DNA of 64,000 nt from positions 806,001 to 870,000 of the forward strand of contig NC_084599.1 of assembly GCF_033807715.1 (NCBI RefSeq), given 5' to 3'. Both the position numbers and the translations under genes were made by a program. Of the stretch, positions 47,090 to 59,059 are shown piece after piece (positions within the stretch are counted from its first letter, which is position 1; each line of letters opens with the position of its first letter). The notes beneath the pieces were generated by a model. It saw only the letters and a list, made by a program, of their open reading frames with translations. It did not search any database and was not told the origin of the DNA. The DNA comes from Cololabis saira. Its lineage: Eukaryota > Chordata > Actinopteri > Beloniformes > Belonidae.

Positions 47090-47510
47090 ATGGATAGTCT
47101 TTCCAGACTTATCCGGCATTCGCCTTACCCATCTCAACAAGAATGACGAAACAATAAATCCAGTTAATTTTAAGTTCATATGGAGAAATAGATGTCAATA
47201 TATAAGAAAGATTAACATGGTAAAAAACTATGATGATGTTGAATGTGATCGATTTCAATATTATGAATGGTCTTGAAACTGAAATACTTCAAATTCTTGT
47301 CTTCAACAAAATAATAGTTATTTGTAAGGAAAGATTTTGACTTTGTCCTTAATAATTTGGTGTTATTGGGAAGGTTCTTCATTCACAAATGTAGATTTTT
47401 TTAAGACCAAACCATGTTTGACCCATTGGAGAAATGAGCTAAAGCTCTTAAGTCCTTGAGTCTTGTTAAAGAAAAGAAAGCCCTTAAACTGTTTTCTTTA
47501 CTTGAAAGAT
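47090..47510 (+). pseudogene. L1-like ORF2 C-terminal remnant
   Basis: Readable across frames: NPVNFKFIWRNRCQYIRKIN and MVKNYDD, then FDFVLNNLVLLGRFFIHKCR and LVKEKKALKLFSLLERYDLI. The strings KFIWxN, IHKCxF and a basic tail resemble the region after the RT in L1-clade elements. Several stops break it. Assignment is by weak motif similarity. Confidence 0.45.
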
Positions 47511-47519
47511 ATGATTTAA

Positions 47520-47869
47520 TATAAGATGGCCCTTGTGAGTTATTTTTTATGTATTTTTTATTTTATGTTGTACAATAATTAGATTCTCAGTGTATATTTT
47601 GTAATACTGATGTTGCTCAACCCAAGGCAAAAGTTTGTAATTCTGATATGACTTTTATGTGCTTTGTTTGTTTGTATCTATCTTTCAATTTAAAAAAAAA
47701 AACATTCTGGTGTAAAATTAAAGTGAAGTTAAAGTGAGTTAACAAAGGGGAAGTTAACCTGCATGGGGAACTTTCTCCAGCAGAGAGCAGCATAATCGTG
47801 CCAGCTGGGATCAGACCGGGAACAGCAATACTAGCGGCCAGAGCGAGAACTGCAGGTCGCGTACGCGTC
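47520..47869. other. No gene recognised
   Basis: AT-rich transition without recognisable features. Confidence 0.4.
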
Positions 47870-48335
47870 CAGTGTCTTTTTGAGAACGTGCACGTCGACG
47901 CGCCAAATGAACGCAGGATACGTGTGACGTCACGCATACGCGTTCTGAACGGCGAGTATATTTGGACTTTATCACACCTGGGTGCACGTTACGGTTCAGG
48001 CCGTATTAACTGCCGAAGGAATGGCATAAATTGCGGCAAAATTACACGATGAATTCAAAAGGGCTGACCTCCTGTTCAGTTTAGGCCATGGCGCCAAGAA
48101 ACTTTTCTTTAAGTTGCGACATGATACAGGTGTGTACCGATTTTCGTGCATGTACGTCAAACCGTATTGTGGGGCTTGAGGCACAAAGTTTTCTAGGGGG
48201 CGCAGTTGAGCCATTAGGCCACGCCCATTAATGCAAACCGTGAAATATCAAATTTATCGCCATGCCTGGCTTGCGTGCGAAATCTGGTGACTTTTGGGGC
48301 ACGTTTAGGGGGGCAAAAAGGCCTTCCTTTCATCG
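47870..48335 (+). repeat. Family A segment left of GAAA tract
   Basis: GGTGCACGTTACGGTTCAGG and ATTAACTGCCGAAGGAATGG match the reverse complement of 58.68-58.75 kb. It continues through GTGACTTTTGGGGCACGTTT to the microsatellite. Confidence 0.65.
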
Positions 48336-48487
<152 letters not shown>

Positions 48488-48767
48488 ATAATTCCTACAG
48501 ATACAATAGGGCCTTCGTACTGTAAGGGCTTGGGCCCAATTAAAGCTGAAAGCAGCGATGAACGGGCCCTCGCACCCTTGTGGACGTTCAGGCTGCAGTG
48601 GAAGCTTGTATGACTTGCATGTAGATTCTTCAGGCCTGGACTTTAGCGGATGACACCACCCACGACTCTCTATATCAAACCATTCAAAAGTTATGGCAGA
48701 AAGTAGGAACTATCAGATATCGACCAATCAGAAGAAGGGGCGGGGCTAATTTGCACCAATTAATTCA
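48488..48767 (+). repeat. Family A segment right of GAAA tract
   Basis: ATACAATAGGGCCTTCGTAC, TTAAAGCTGAAAGCAGCGAT and GAACGGGCCCTCGCACC, then one 140-bp-type unit in reverse (GGCGGGGCTAATTTGCACC). Confidence 0.8.
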
Positions 48768-49380
48768 GGCCAGCAAGCAGCCCCCGAAGCTCCGGCCTGC
48801 AAACATGCACAAAAGAGTAAAAAAAAGGGGGGCCAGCACAATAACCTACAGGAGCGATGGACAAAAATGATAGCTATGAGATACTTATAATAAATAAAAA
48901 TGGAAATGGAGAAGAGAGGAAGGGAAGAGGAGAGGAGAAGAAGGGTGAGAGGCACCGCCCAGTGGATCATGTCGGTGCCCCCCTGCAGCATAGGCCTATA
49001 GCAGCATATCTACCACCAAGCTATATTTGAGACTAACTATTATAGTCTTGTTCTATAGCTGCAACTATGACTACTGACTCTAACAGACAAGAGTTTACAC
49101 TACCTAGAGATTTACCAACACCAGCTAGAGGTTTACTAAACACTAACTATAGGCTTTACTAAACAGAAAGGTTTTAAGTTTAGCTTTAAAGGTGGAGGTG
49201 GTGTCAGCCTCCTTAACCCAGATTGGAAGTTGGTTCCAAAGTAATGGTGCCTGATAGCAGAACGCCTGCCCTCCAAATCTACATTTGGTTACTCTAGGAA
49301 CTACGAGTAAACCTGCACTCCGAGAACGGAGAGCTCTGCCAGGAACATAAGGCACTATCAGGTATTGGAAATAATGCAAT
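48768..49380 (-). pseudogene. L2 fragment: ORF2 end plus part of 3' UTR
   Basis: Reverse complement of L2 from the ORF2 C-terminus (49143-49379 encodes the same 78-residue end as 46.6 kb) into the 3' UTR as far as the region before the C-rich repeats. The L2 3' terminus is missing, so this is a rearranged piece and not a normal truncated insertion. Confidence 0.88.
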
Positions 49381-50152
49381 ATACATTAAAATTAAATTTT
49401 AATGTATCAATTAATAAGAATAAATTAAACTAGAAAATTTCTGGAAATTTTGATATGGGCATGCCCTACCGCCCATTCGTCCCCTCTCGCTGCTTTGGTT
49501 TGGGGCTGTAGTGGTTGTGTTTAGGGTGGTTCTATGTCAGTTTGAGGTGTTTTTACGCTTGTATTTCATTCATTCCTGTGCTCCCAATAGTTATTAATGG
49601 GGCGCGCTTTTTGGCATCTAGCGTTGCCACGGTAACGCTTTTGACTGAGAATAGTAATGCCCATCGAGGCAAGATGGAGACGCATCTAACGATGTATGCC
49701 ATGCATGGGTGCCTGTTCCGGTTCAGGCTACGTTAACGGATAGGTTTTTTTTTTTTCACCATGGTACAAAACCCCATCCGAATGAATGGGGCCATTTGGC
49801 CTGGATTTTGACATAAAATTTCCTTAAATCCCAGCTTCATGAAATTTTAGTATGTTGAAGTCCACAGCGTGCCGAGTCGGGAAACATTTGTACGATGTCT
49901 CTACGATAACCTGTTGCCTAGCAACAAGCATCCAAAGTCAAACGGAAAAAAAATAAAAAATGAAAGGTCAATATCACAAAAACTGTAATACTTGGCATAA
50001 TAAGGTTGGACGGTAGGTTAGGGACAATCGGGCCGAGTGTTTGAAAGTTTGAACGATGTCTCTACGATAAAGTTCGGCCGAGCAATAAGCGTCTGAATTG
50101 TCGCCTTTTTTTTTGCTTTTTGGCAACTAGCGTTGCCACGGTAACCCCTATT
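49130..50152 (-). repeat. Right arm of the ~1.02-kb inverted duplication
   Basis: Partner of 45839-46862. It has the longer surroundings: an extended L2 piece on the inner side, and an intact P module and monomer on the outer side. That suggests this arm is closer to the source. Confidence 0.88.
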
Positions 50153-50523
50153 ACGGAGAAAAGTAATGCCCATCGAGGCATGATGGAGACGCATCCAACG
50201 ATGTATGGCATGCATGGGTGCACGTTCCGGTTCGGGCCGCATTAACGGACGAATAAAAGTGCGGAATAATAAGAAAAGGGAAACCTTTTCTAGATACTAA
50301 TATATCGCCTTCATTTTCATGTTTTTCCTCGTTTTTCCGGCCGTGTTTTAGTTTTTGGGGATTTTTTTTTCCACATCCGAGCGGGGTCATGCTGTACACC
50401 CGCTGGTGCGCAGTGGGACTTTTGCGACTTTAGCTTGTTAGCAAAATGCTAGCAACATTGCCCTTTGGGCCATTCTGGACGATTGCAATATGGTCATGCC
50501 ACTACTTGGCATGCCCATAATAA
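49381..50523 (-). repeat. Family A copy, reverse orientation
   Basis: In reverse it reads monomer (50523 to about 50262), P module, middle blocks and Q end at 49428-49431 (CTAG). Here one monomer is joined to one P module, giving the unexpanded arrangement. Confidence 0.85.
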
Positions 50524-52615
50524 TACAATCTATTCAATTCATTTTTCTTCAAAGAGATGCATCATGGTTTTTTAATCCTACAAATGTAGGGAAGATGCTG
50601 TCAATTTCATTCAATTTTAAAATGTCAGACCAGGAAGGGGGTGGGGGGTAGGTGATCAGAACAAGAAGCGCAAGAAAAAAAGAAATGAGAGCAGATGATC
50701 TTGCATTGTATTCTAATTGTCATTGTCCTTTAGTTTGTACTGACTTTTGCTTTATGCTATGTTGAAGCCTCTTTTCTGCCTTTCTTCCTCCATCATTATC
50801 TCTCCTCTCCCCCTGGCCCTCTCTCTCGCTTTCGCCTCAGAAAGAGATGATCCAGAAATAAGGCCATAAATAAGAAATCAACGGCCTTTTCTGTCCCACC
50901 ACATTACAGACTTTTGATAAATGCTTTATGCAGTAGTATTACTCACCAACTTCAAATCAATGTGCTAATCTTTCCCCTTGCCAGATTGATTTCAGTGCCA
51001 GTGACAACTGCGTAGAGAAGTGCATTACAGATTTGCACACTGAAAGCCATTTTCAAAATACTTGCAAACGAGTGTTATATAGGTGTGGCTGCTTACATGG
51101 ATTAAGCAATATGCTACATATCAAAGAGGCATGAAAGCATAATACAGTATATCTAATTTCTAGTTGCGCTGCATATTTAAATCTCTTAAACCCTTTTGAT
51201 CCTTCCTTAAAGCAGTGGCAAAGGAGTTTAAATCCACAAAACTACATTTCAAATTCTGTTCACGGTCTGACATAAATGTCGTACTTGAAGCCATCCATCT
51301 TTCGTTTTTCCACCACTTTCCTTAACTAGACACGGGGCAACAGAGGTCCCCAGACCTCCCTACTCCCAGCCAGAACATCCAGCTCTTTCTGGGCATTCCC
51401 AAGTATTCCCAAGTGGTTCAAGAGTTATAATCTCTCCTGGGTCTGTTTTATGGACACATATGGGACACATCCTTAAGACATCCACCTTAGCAATGTTTCT
51501 CAACTGGCGAGCCAAAACCCAAAAGTTGGTCACAGGGCTTTGCCTCAGGTAGAGTAAAGAAGCTACATATTTTTTATTTATATATTTTTTAACAATTTCT
51601 TAGTTATTGCACTTTTTATGTCACGTTTATTGCAGGAATTCCCCAGCTGAGTGTGATCAAATAAGCAGTTGCTGAAATATGTTGATTGTTATGTTAGCCT
51701 TATGCTTCAAGTTTGCTCAAGTGACTAAATAGTTTTACCTGTATGGTGCATTCAGCTAAAGCTATATATCATTGAGTCTTTTTAGAACTACTACTCAGTT
51801 GTTGCACTGTATCTATTTCAGGTTTGTTCATAAACACACAGTTAATGCCCCAAACCACCTTGAATGTTTTCTTTTCACTCAGAGGAGCAGCTACTCCACT
51901 CTAAAACCCTCCCTCACGAATCTCTACCCAAGGTTAAGCCCAGCCATCTTCCAATGATAGGTCATTTTGGTAATTAATTTTCACATTTATTTTTGTTACT
52001 ACCTAAAACTTTAGATAATAAGTGAGGGTTTGAACATAGATTAAAATAGTGTTTCCTTTCGCCCCAGCATTCTTCAACACAACAGAAATGTACACTTTCA
52101 CTACAAATGAGGATGCTGTTGCAGTATGCCAGCAAATACAAGAAATCAATTAATTTCAATAATACTTTATTAATTCTCAAGTGGAAATGGTATAACAAGG
52201 TAATAGGATACAGAGCAAGACCTAGAAGTACTACGCTTTTCCAACTCTTCTCCTTCAAGCAGCAACGTCATTCCAAGATGATCAGTTTAATTCATCCTTT
52301 CTCAAATGAGAAGCATGAGCTCATACATTTTTAATTTTATTTTTTATTTTTTTTAATATTCAGAGGTACCAGCAATAACAGGCCAGAAGCCTAAAAGCCA
52401 GTTTTCTCATCATTGTATGAAGCTTTTTTTTTAACATATGAAGGGGATCGGAAGGAGGGGTGAGGGATGGCATCTGCTGAAAGTCTGAAATGAGAGAAAC
52501 ACAGGAAAACACACAACGGGCACACAAGCCTTTGGAATGCAAGAGAGAAAACACACACACAGACACGAGAACAGGCAATTGCAATTACCTACAATAAATC
52601 ATATAATGAAAATCC
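50524..52615. other. Mostly no recognisable feature
   Basis: Apparently single-copy DNA apart from the Rex3-like scrap listed separately. Short frames only. Confidence 0.5.
51335..51450 (-). mobile_element. Rex3-like 3' remnant
   Basis: In reverse: CCCAGGAGAGATTATAACTC, TTGGGAATGCCCAGAAAGAG and CTGGGAGTAGGGAGGTCTGG. These align in order with the 35.07-35.18 kb Rex3-like end (CCCAGGACACGCTGGAGAGA, GAACGCCTCGG, GAGGGAAGTCTGGG). Strongly decayed. Confidence 0.5.
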
Positions 52616-52626
52616 CCCGATCATAT

Positions 52627-52747
<121 letters not shown>

Positions 52748-53091
52748 GGTTGCTCAGAATGGCTTGGGGGTTTATGACCGAGATAAGAGTCTGTATCTGT
52801 GTGTGGGGATAAGTAGGAGAGGATGAGAGAAATAGAGAAGAAAATAAAATAAACAGACACACTTAAATAATTTCTTGCTACCAGAAACCCAAGACCTTCC
52901 GATCTTTCCCACACAGAAATGCACCAATGTGAAACTAAACTTCACACGTGCGCTCTGCTCATTCGACTGGGAAATGAGGAAGGGCTTTGTTTTTCTGTTG
53001 TGGAAGAACATGTCATCACGATCCAGCAATGTGGATGCAGCAGTAAACAAACAAGAAGATAAACAAAAACACTTAAGCTAATAAACACAGT

Positions 53092-53847
53092 TGTGACGGG
53101 ATCAGCAATCCAGCTCACGACGTAAACTAACTTTTAAAATGTGTTACTAAGTTTTCTGCCCAGACTCAACAGCCTCTTACGTGAATCTTTGTGACTGAAG
53201 AAGAGTGGTTTGTCTGGCCGGTCAGCGTTCCTTGGTGAACAAAGGGTGGTTACGCTCAGCAGGGGACCCTGATAAAGCAGCTCTCACTCCCTCCTGTAAT
53301 CCGTGCTGTGGATGAGGGGATAGCAGCTGGGCACAGCAGCTTGGCTTCCTTTAGATTCGGGTCGGTCCGAAAGTGTTCACGTCGAGGCAATGCAGGGTCC
53401 CTGGTTCGGCTTTCTGGTGTTCGGAACCTTGTGGGTCACTCGTGCAGCGCTGCAAAATGGACGCTCCTTTGGTCACGATCCTGGAGGAGGGCGTCCCTTG
53501 GCTGGTCGCTTCTGGTGCTACAGCAGACCTGTAGGGGAGAGCAAAAGTGGAGAAGAGAGAAGAAAATGGAGAGGGGGGCCTTGCTCTTTTATAGCGGGGC
53601 TCAGGAAGTCGATGCGGCCCCTCCTGTAGTTTGGGGTCGTGTCCAATCAGAGCGTGGTCCCTTATCACTGAAGGGCCACATATGCAAATCCTGCAAAGCT
53701 TTGTCCATGGGGGTTTTGAAGTCTTCTTAGTTCCTTTGTTCTTCAAGCCATGTGCTTCAAGTCGTAAAACTTTAGTCCTGGTCTCAGTCAAAGGCCGAAA
53801 ACCCGGCCTTCAACCGGTCAAAGCCTGACTGTTCCCCATCACACATT
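53092..53847 (-). mobile_element. Possible LTR with TATA box, reverse orientation
   Basis: On the reverse strand the segment begins TGTGTGATGGGG, has CGCTATAAAAGAGC near 53590 as a TATA box, and ends CCCGTCACA, giving TG...CA ends 756 bp apart. No target duplication or AATAAA was found, so this could also be an unrelated promoter-like region. No retroviral coding sequence flanks it. Confidence 0.3.
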
Positions 53848-53925
53848 TCATATAAATTAATAATTACCCCATGAGTCCATAATCACACCGTGAGTTCCTA
53901 ATCACACATGAATTCATAATCACAT

Positions 53926-54190
53926 GGGCGTTGGCCCAACACCTGTCCCCAAAACTGTGGGCTGAGTATGTAGGTGAGTGAACAGGTGTGTATTTCTGTG
54001 TAATTGTGTGTGTGCAAAGTGAAAACAAGGCTTTATATGAACTGCATCTAGAGTGGAGGAGGAAGGCACAACCACGCCATCCAAGAGACCAGAAGACGAC
54101 AAGGAAGAAAGCCGAACCCAGGCCACCAGCAGCCCCACGGAGGACTAGAAGAGGGACAGGAGGAAACCTCCCTCCCACCAGGCCACAGAG
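53926..54190 (+). repeat. Interspersed repeat B
   Basis: Shares CCCCAAAACTG, TGCATCTAGAGTGGAGGAGG, AAGAGACCAGAAGACGACAA and CCAGGCCACCAGCAGCCCCA with the reverse complement of 57.38-57.68 kb. It carries a short TG tract where the other copy has a long one. Class unknown. Confidence 0.65.
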
Positions 54191-54810
54191 GGAAGCCCCG
54201 GGCAGAGCCCCCATGTCCATGAGCTCATACATTGACACATACATTTTTATCCTGGCTGCTTCACACTCGCCTTCAAAGGACCCTGCAGCACAATGGAGAT
54301 CGCTGCATGATGACATCAATAAGAGCGCATCATCTTCAAAAGAAAATGTCCATTCTAAGCTCATCCATCAGGAAAACCTCTACATGATTAAAATATGGAG
54401 CTTTTACCAAATGCACATATGAGCTTCTGAGCAATGATAGGACAAGTAACATGGTCACTCTAAGAAGCAAAAACCCACAAAGTAAAGTGGAAATGGTCTA
54501 ACACATTCAATGGAAAGATGATGTTCACAATTTAGACAAATTATCTCATTACCAGCTTGCATCATTTCTTCCTTCCCTAGATCAATTTTCAAATGAATAA
54601 ATATCGGCCCAACTGACTGTTGATTAGCATGAGACTAACTTTGCTACACTTTAACACAGTACTGCCTAAACCTAAAACGTTTAACTCATGTCTAAGTTTG
54701 AATGTGATTTTCAGGTCACAATGAGGGTGGATTTAGCTGCTGTCTAGTTAACTCAGAATCCCAAGTATCTAATCAAATACGTAGTATATTATTATTGTTA
54801 GTATACTATA
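54191..54810. other. No gene or repeat recognised
   Basis: AT-rich sequence with short frames only. Confidence 0.45.
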
Positions 54811-56733
54811 TTATTATGGGCATGCCAAGTAGTGGCATGACCATATTGCAATCGTCCAGAATGGCCCAAATGACAATGTTGCTAGCATTTTGCTAACAAG
54901 CTAAAGTCGCAAAAGTCCCACTGCGCACCGGCGGGTGTACAGCATGACCCCGCTCTGATGTGGAAAAAAGAAATCCCCAAAAAATAAAAACACGGCCCGA
55001 AAAACCTGAAAAATGAAGGCGATATATTAGTATACAGAAAACGTTTCCCTTTTCTTCCTTATTATGGGCATGCCAAGTAGTGGCATGACTATATTGCAAT
55101 TGTCCAGAATGGCCCAAATGGCAATGTTGCTAGCATTTTGCTAACAAGCTAAAGTCGCAAAAGTCCCACTGCGCACCAGCGGGTGTACAGCATGACCCTG
55201 CTCTGATGTGGAAAAGAAAAATCCCCCAAAAGTCAAACACGGCCCGAAAAACCTGAAAAATGAAGGCGATATATTAGTATACAGAAAAGGTTTCCCTTTT
55301 CTTATTATGGGCATGCCAAGTAGTGGCATGACCATATTGCAATCGTCCAGAATGGCCCAAATGACAATGTTGCTAGCATTTTGCTAACAAGCTAAAGTTG
55401 CAAAAGTCCCACTGCGCACCGGCGGGTGTACAGCATGACCCCGCTCTGATGTGGAAAAAAGAAATCCCCAAAAAATAAAAACACGGCCCGAAAAACCTGA
55501 AAAATGAAGGCGATATATTAGTATACAGAAAACGTTTCCCTTTTCTTCCTTATTATGGGCATGCCAAGTAGTGGCATGACTATATTGCAATCGTCCAGAA
55601 TGGCCCAAATGGCAATGTTGCTAGCATTTTGCTAACAAGCTAAAGTCGCAAAAGTCCCACTGCGCACCAGCGGGTGTACAGCATGACCCCGCTCTGATGT
55701 GGAAAAGAAAAATCCCCCAAAAGTCAAACACGGCCCGAAAAACCTGAAAAATTAAGGCGATATATTAGTATACAGAAAAGGTTTCCCTTTTCTTATTATG
55801 GGCATGCCAAGTAGTGGCATGACCATATTGCAATCGTCCAGAATGGCCCAAATGGTAATGTTGCTAGCATTTTGCTAACAAGCTAAAGTCGCAAAAGTCC
55901 CACTGCGCACCAGCGGGTGTATAGCATGACCCCGCTCTGATGTGGAAAAAAGAAATCCCCTAAAAGTAAAACACGGCCCGAAAAACCTGAAAAATGAAGG
56001 CGATATATTAGTATACAGAAAACGTTTCCCTTTTCTTCCTTATTATGGGCATGCCAAGTAGTGGCATGACTATATTGCAATCGTCCAGAATGGCCCAAAT
56101 GGCAATGTTGCTAGCATTTTGCTAACAAGCTAAAGTCGCAAAAGTCCCACTGCGCACCAGCGGGTGTACAGCATGACCCCGCTCTGATGTGGAAAAAAAA
56201 ATCCCCCAAAAGTCAAACACGGCCCGAAAAACCTGAAAAATGAAGGCGATATATTAGTATACAGAAAAGGTTTCCCTTTTCTTATTATGGGCATGCCAAG
56301 TAGTGGCATGACCATATTGCAATCGTCCAGAATGGCCCAAATGGTAATGTTGCTAGCATTTTGCTAACAAGCTAAAGTCGCAAAAGTCCCACTGCGCACC
56401 AGCGGGTGTACAGCATGACCCCGCTCTGATGTGGAAAAGAAAAATCCCCTAAAAGTAAAACACGGCCCGAAAAACCTGAAAAATGAAGGCGATATATTAG
56501 TATACAGAAAAGGTTTCCCTTTTCTTATTATTATGGGCATGCCAAGTAATGGCATGACCATATTGCAATCGTCCAGAATGGCCCAAAGGGCAATGTTGCT
56601 AGCATTTTGCTAACAAGCTAAAGTCGCAAAAGTCCCACGTCACACCAGCGGGTGTACAGCATGACCCCGCTCTGATGTGGAAAAAAAAAATCCCCAAAAA
56701 ATAAAACACGCCCGAAAAAATGAGGAAAAACAT
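54811..56733 (+). repeat. Family A monomer array, eight units, dimeric higher-order period
   Basis: Monomers start at about 54813, 55060, 55303, 55551, 55793, 56041, 56283 and 56529. Spacings are 247, 243, 248, 242, 248, 242 and 246. Two monomer types alternate: one ends AAACGTTTCCCTTTTCTTCC, the other AAAGGTTTCCCTTTTCTT. The true period is therefore a 490-bp dimer. The last unit breaks into an L2 fragment after GAGGAAAAACA. Every monomer keeps the ATGCCA/TGGCAT hairpin. Confidence 0.93.
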
Positions 56734-57386
56734 TGCTGTTTCCACATGCCTGTGTTGATGTCTGCTGTGTTAAGCCCCCGACCACCCCAGTCTGGCTTTC
56801 GGTTGGAGGGTCCCCCCTTATGAGCCTGGTCCTGCTCAATGTTTCTTCCCTCCTAAAGGGGAGTTTTTCCTTGACACTGTTTGGCTTAAAGGAGCTTGAG
56901 GCAGGATTGAGGCAGGATTTATGAAAAACATTCGTATACGTTTTAAGTTTTCTAGTAATAATGTCAGATGAAGCGTTCCAAACCAAAACGAATGAGCCCT
57001 CTAGTGTATCTCTCCGTTGCCTTTAACAGGCTATGTGCTGCAAAATGTGCTACAATTCGGGGGCCGAATTTCCCGCGCTGTCCTGCGGATGTGACGTCAC
57101 ATGACGCTGCATGCGCATTCTCCCCGTTCTCCCGTGCCGGCTTCGCTGTTGGCTGCAGTACCCCCGACGGCCGTCGTGACGAAGGGTGGCGCTAGAGAGT
57201 CTCATTTCTTAAAAGGAGCCTCATGCTCCTTTAAGGTTTTTCTCCCACTAGGGGAATTTTTACCTGCCATTATTTATGTAATAATGGCTCGGGGGTTTAT
57301 GTTCATGTTCTGGGTCTCTGGAAAGCGCCTAGAGACAACCTTTGTTGTATTAGACGCTATATAAATAAAAATGAATTGAATTGAAT
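56734..57386 (+). mobile_element. L2 3'-end fragment interrupted by a MITE
   Basis: TTTCCACATGCCTGTGTTGA through GGGTCCCCCCTTATGAGCCT to TTTGGC. It resumes at 57235 with TTTTTCTCCCACTAGGGGAA and ends ATAAAAATGAATTGAATTGAA. The MITE separates the two halves at a TTAA. Confidence 0.85.
56890..57230. mobile_element. 341-bp MITE at TTAA
   Basis: TIRs are AGGAGCTTGAGGC and, on the reverse strand at the right, AGGAGCATGAGGC. TTAA lies on both sides (56886-56889, 57231-57234), where the intact L2 has one TTAA. A TTAA duplication suggests a piggyBac- or Kolobok-type mobiliser; a TA duplication with a longer TIR is also formally possible. No coding capacity. Confidence 0.75.
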
Positions 57387-57536
57387 TTCCTCCCGCCCTC
57401 TTCTCGCCCTCTGTGGGGTTGCTGGTGGCCTGGGTTCCGGGTTCTTCCTTGTCGGCCTCTGGTCTCTCGGGTGGCGGGTTGCGCCCTCCCTCCTCCACTA
57501 TAGTTACAGTTCAGGTGGAGGATCGATTGGACTGTT

Positions 57537-57627
<91 letters not shown>

Positions 57628-57830
57628 CATACACATCTGCTCGTTCACCTGCATAATTGCTCCGCAGTTTTGGGGGTCAGATAGTCGCGGTAGCCTAGCC
57701 TAGCTGTGATTGGGTCTCGGGACCTGGGACGGTTGCTGATCGTGTTTCTGCCTGTTCCCGTGTCTGTTTATGTCTCATTGTGCGCTTCCATGTGGTTTTT
57801 CACGTCTTGGACTAGCAGCGGATGTCACCC
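57387..57830 (-). repeat. Interspersed repeat B, reverse copy with long (AC)n
   Basis: The reverse complement matches 53.93-54.19 kb. The internal microsatellite has grown to about 85 bp of AC at 57541-57625. Confidence 0.65.
57541..57625. repeat. (AC)n microsatellite
   Basis: Uninterrupted AC within repeat B. The flanking Cys-Val/His-Thr ORFs are artefacts. Confidence 0.97.
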
Positions 57831-57940
57831 CACAAAATGATATGTATATATATATATATATTAATATATTAATAAAATAAATATATGTGACATATTTAAA
57901 AAATATAACATATATATCATAGTATATAGTATATATATCA

Positions 57941-58384
57941 TAGTCTTGTTCTATAGCTGCAGCTATGATTACTGACTCTAACACACTAGTTTACACTAAT
58001 CAGAGGTTTACTAACAGTAACTAGAGGTTTACTGAACCCTAACTAGAGGTTTACTGAACACTAACTATAGGCTTTACTAAACAGAAAGGTTCTAAGTTTA
58101 GTTTTAAAGGTGGAGGTGGTGTCAGTCTCCTTAACCCAGATTGAAAGTTGGTTCCATAGTAGTGGTGCCTGATAGCAGAACGCCCGCCCTCCAAATCTAC
58201 ATTTGGATACTCTAGGAACTAAGAGTAAACCTGCACTCTGAGAACGGAGAGCTCTGTTAGTAACATAGCATATTATCATGCCTTTCAAATATTGCAGAGC
58301 TAAGTCGTTTTGGGCTTTATACGCAAGTAATACAATTTTGAATTGGATTCTGAATTTTACAGGTAGCCAATGGAGCGAAGCTAA
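57941..58384 (-). pseudogene. L2 ORF2 C-terminal fragment with 3' UTR start
   Basis: On the reverse strand 58387-58061 encodes [33 protein letters not shown] and [18 protein letters not shown] to the usual L2 stop, then 3' UTR to TTCTATAGCTGC. It lacks the L2 3' terminus. It is more diverged than the copies at 46.6 and 49.2 kb. Confidence 0.88.
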
Positions 58385-58578
58385 CAAGTCTTCATATTAG
58401 AACTCCAAATATCTTCACATTAGAAGTCCAAATGTCACTCGTGAAACTGACTCGATCATGACATGATCTTGTCGTCCTGCATAAGGCTGTGGGTAACTCC
58501 AGCAGGCATCCATCAGTGAGATATTTACGACTTGGCTGTGCGTACCGTGGATCCAACCCGATGTCTTCTACAACATAC

Positions 58579-58608
58579 ATTTCTTAAAAGGAGCCTCATA
58601 CTCCTTTA
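58579..58608 (+). mobile_element. TTAA-MITE end remnant
   Basis: CATTTCTTAAAAGGAGCCTC and ATACTCCTTTA match the last 30 bases of the 341-bp MITE (one difference). The rest is missing. Confidence 0.7.
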
Positions 58609-58619
58609 AAGAAAAGTCT

Positions 58620-59055
58620 CTTGGCGACATGGCCGAAACCGAACAGGAAGTCGGCCATTTTGAATTAATCGTGTAATTTTGGTGAAATTTATGCCATTCC
58701 TTCGGCAGTTAATGCTGCCCGAACCGTAACGTGCACCCAGGTGTGTTATACATCAAAATGTGCGACTCCATCCTGCGACGACGCGCATTACTTTTCTCAG
58801 TCAAAAGCGTTACCGTGGCGACGACAGACGCCAAAAAGCGCGCACCCCCTTCATCTGCTTGGTCCATATTTGATAGTTCCTACTTTCTGCCATAACTTTT
58901 GAATGGTTTGATATAGAGAGTCGTGGGTGGTGTCATCCGCTAAATGTCCAGGCCTGAAGAATCTACATGCAAGTCATACAAGCTTCCACTGCAGCACACC
59001 TGAACATGCACAAGGGTGGAGGACCGTTCATCGCTGCTTGCAGCTTAAATTTTTC
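58620..59055 (-). repeat. Family A segment, reverse orientation
   Basis: Includes ATGCCATTCCTTCGGCAGTT, the 140-bp-type unit (GGTGGTGTCATCCGC), the uninterrupted GTCCAGGCCTGAAGAATC junction that is split at 30088, and GTTCATCGCTGCTTGCAGC at the end. Confidence 0.75.
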
Positions 59056-59059
59056 TTGC

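Noticed and set aside
54811..56733. CRISPR-like regular spacing
   Set aside because: Whole 242-248-bp units are repeated with no unique spacers, and the context is vertebrate; it is a tandem satellite-like array.
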